A stretch of 6,309 nt of DNA from Bacillota bacterium (lineage in GTDB: Bacteria; Bacillota; Clostridia; Acetivibrionales; JAKOSZ01): contig JAKOSZ010000194.1 in assembly GCA_029776555.1 (NCBI GenBank), positions 1 to 6,309 of the forward strand, read 5' to 3'. Below are positions 6,079-6,309 of this stretch, in pieces. A program made the position numbers and the translations under genes. The notes under the pieces were generated by a model. The model was not told where the DNA came from. It made no database searches and saw only the letters and a program-made list of their open reading frames with translations. Position 1 is the first letter of the stretch; each line of letters begins with the position of its first letter.

Positions 6079-6103
6079 CAAAAAAGCTTCAGGGGCGTTG
6101 AAA

Positions 6104-6309
6104 ATGGTGGGGAATGAGAATATCATCAAGCAGTTCGGAGTTGCGAAAGAATACGACATGGAAGCGGATATAAAACGAAGAGTGGATTTCCTGGCAAAAT
6201 ACCTTGAAGCCAATCCCTGGGCGGAAGGTTACCTTATAGGCGTGTCCGGGGGTATTGACAGCGCGGTGGCAGCGGCATTGCTCAAAATGGCTGCTTCAAA
6301 ACTAAACAA
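6104..6309 (+). CDS. nadE: NAD+ synthetase, N-terminal part (cut by window end)
   Basis: The first 68 residues are visible. NAD synthetase performs the last step of NAD biosynthesis, ATP-dependent amidation of nicotinic acid adenine dinucleotide, in the cytoplasm. The identifying feature is the N-type ATP pyrophosphatase P-loop SGGIDS at residues 48-53, within YLIGVSGGIDSAVAAALL, preceded by a helical stretch (DIKRRVDFLAKYLEAN) typical of the family. Because the loop lies so near the N-terminus, there is no room for an N-terminal glutaminase domain, so this is probably the short form using ammonia directly; other short SGGxDS enzymes are less likely alternatives. The start is ATG at 6104 with AGGGG (6091-6095) eight bases upstream. 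An in-frame ATG at 6056 lacks a well-spaced ribosome binding site. It has its own promoter at 5923-5952. Confidence 0.88.
   Translation, partial: MVGNENIIKQFGVAKEYDMEADIKRRVDFLAKYLEANPWAEGYLIGVSGGIDSAVAAALLKMAASKLN

Larger units (their letters stand above)
5675..6103. other. 429-nt divergent intergenic region
   Basis: This A+T-richer stretch separates the leftward LTA-synthase-like gene from the rightward NAD synthetase gene. It holds one promoter for each direction, a leader of about 60 nt for the leftward gene and one of about 145 nt for the rightward gene. No RNA gene, repeat array, mobile element or known riboswitch was recognised. An 84-codon leftward frame across it (5904-5650) lacks a ribosome binding site and recognisable domains and is not called. 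Confidence 0.7.

Noticed and set aside
6056..6103. Earlier in-frame ATG (6056) as the start of the NAD synthetase gene
   Set aside because: The nearest purine-rich sequence is too close to it, while ATG at 6104 has AGGGG eight bases upstream and gives a normal N-terminus.
5953..6103. Known NAD riboswitch in the nadE leader
   Set aside because: I could not match the leader to the NAD+-I or NAD+-II riboswitch layouts, and only very short stems are visible.
1..6309. Mobile element, CRISPR array, phage genes, tRNA or rRNA
   Set aside because: No transposase or integrase motifs, terminal repeats, spaced direct repeats or recognisable structured RNA genes were found on either strand.

Overview
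The window looks like ordinary chromosomal DNA from a Gram-positive bacterium of the Bacillota, most likely a Clostridia-type anaerobe. By eye it is about half G+C. The grounds are: a perfect Gram-positive (Cheo-type) LexA box, an LTA-synthase-like membrane sulfatase, a PRK06851-type tandem P-loop protein (a family I associate with Clostridia), frequent AGG arginine codons, GTG and TTG start codons, and G-rich Shine-Dalgarno sites. The species cannot be named from this sequence alone.

Layout. Positions 1-1411 (+) hold the C-terminal part of a PRK06851-family P-loop protein, followed 47 nt later by a CYTH/triphosphate-tunnel enzyme; they probably share a transcript. Positions 1447-2755 (+) hold a Y-family DNA polymerase (dinB-like) behind a sigma-A promoter whose predicted transcription start is covered by the perfect LexA palindrome CGAACATATGTTCG, so it is a textbook SOS gene. 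An aldo/keto reductase (2821-3783, +) follows after a 65-nt gap that contains a hairpin and a possible 14-codon ORF with a strong ribosome binding site. No separate promoter was seen for it, so it may be partly transcribed from the SOS promoter.

At 3769-3802 a perfect 16-bp inverted repeat ends the reductase and, from the other strand, a convergent LTA-synthase-family gene (5674-3788, -). Each arm of this bidirectional terminator encodes the end of one protein, so both proteins finish in the same residues, Leu-Glu-Asn-Gly-stop.

Positions 5675-6103 form a 429-nt intergenic region with divergent promoters: one leftward for the LTA-synthase-like gene and one rightward, with an extended -10, for an NAD+ synthetase gene. 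The latter starts at 6104 and runs off the window after its SGGIDS ATP-binding loop.

The genes do not form one obvious pathway: they cover DNA-damage tolerance, a redox enzyme, an envelope polymer enzyme, NAD synthesis and triphosphate chemistry. I found no mobile element, CRISPR array, RNA gene or clearly new system. The most distinctive features are the double-coding terminator palindrome, the LexA/promoter architecture, the possible small ORF between dinB and the reductase, and the non-canonical second P-loop in the first protein.
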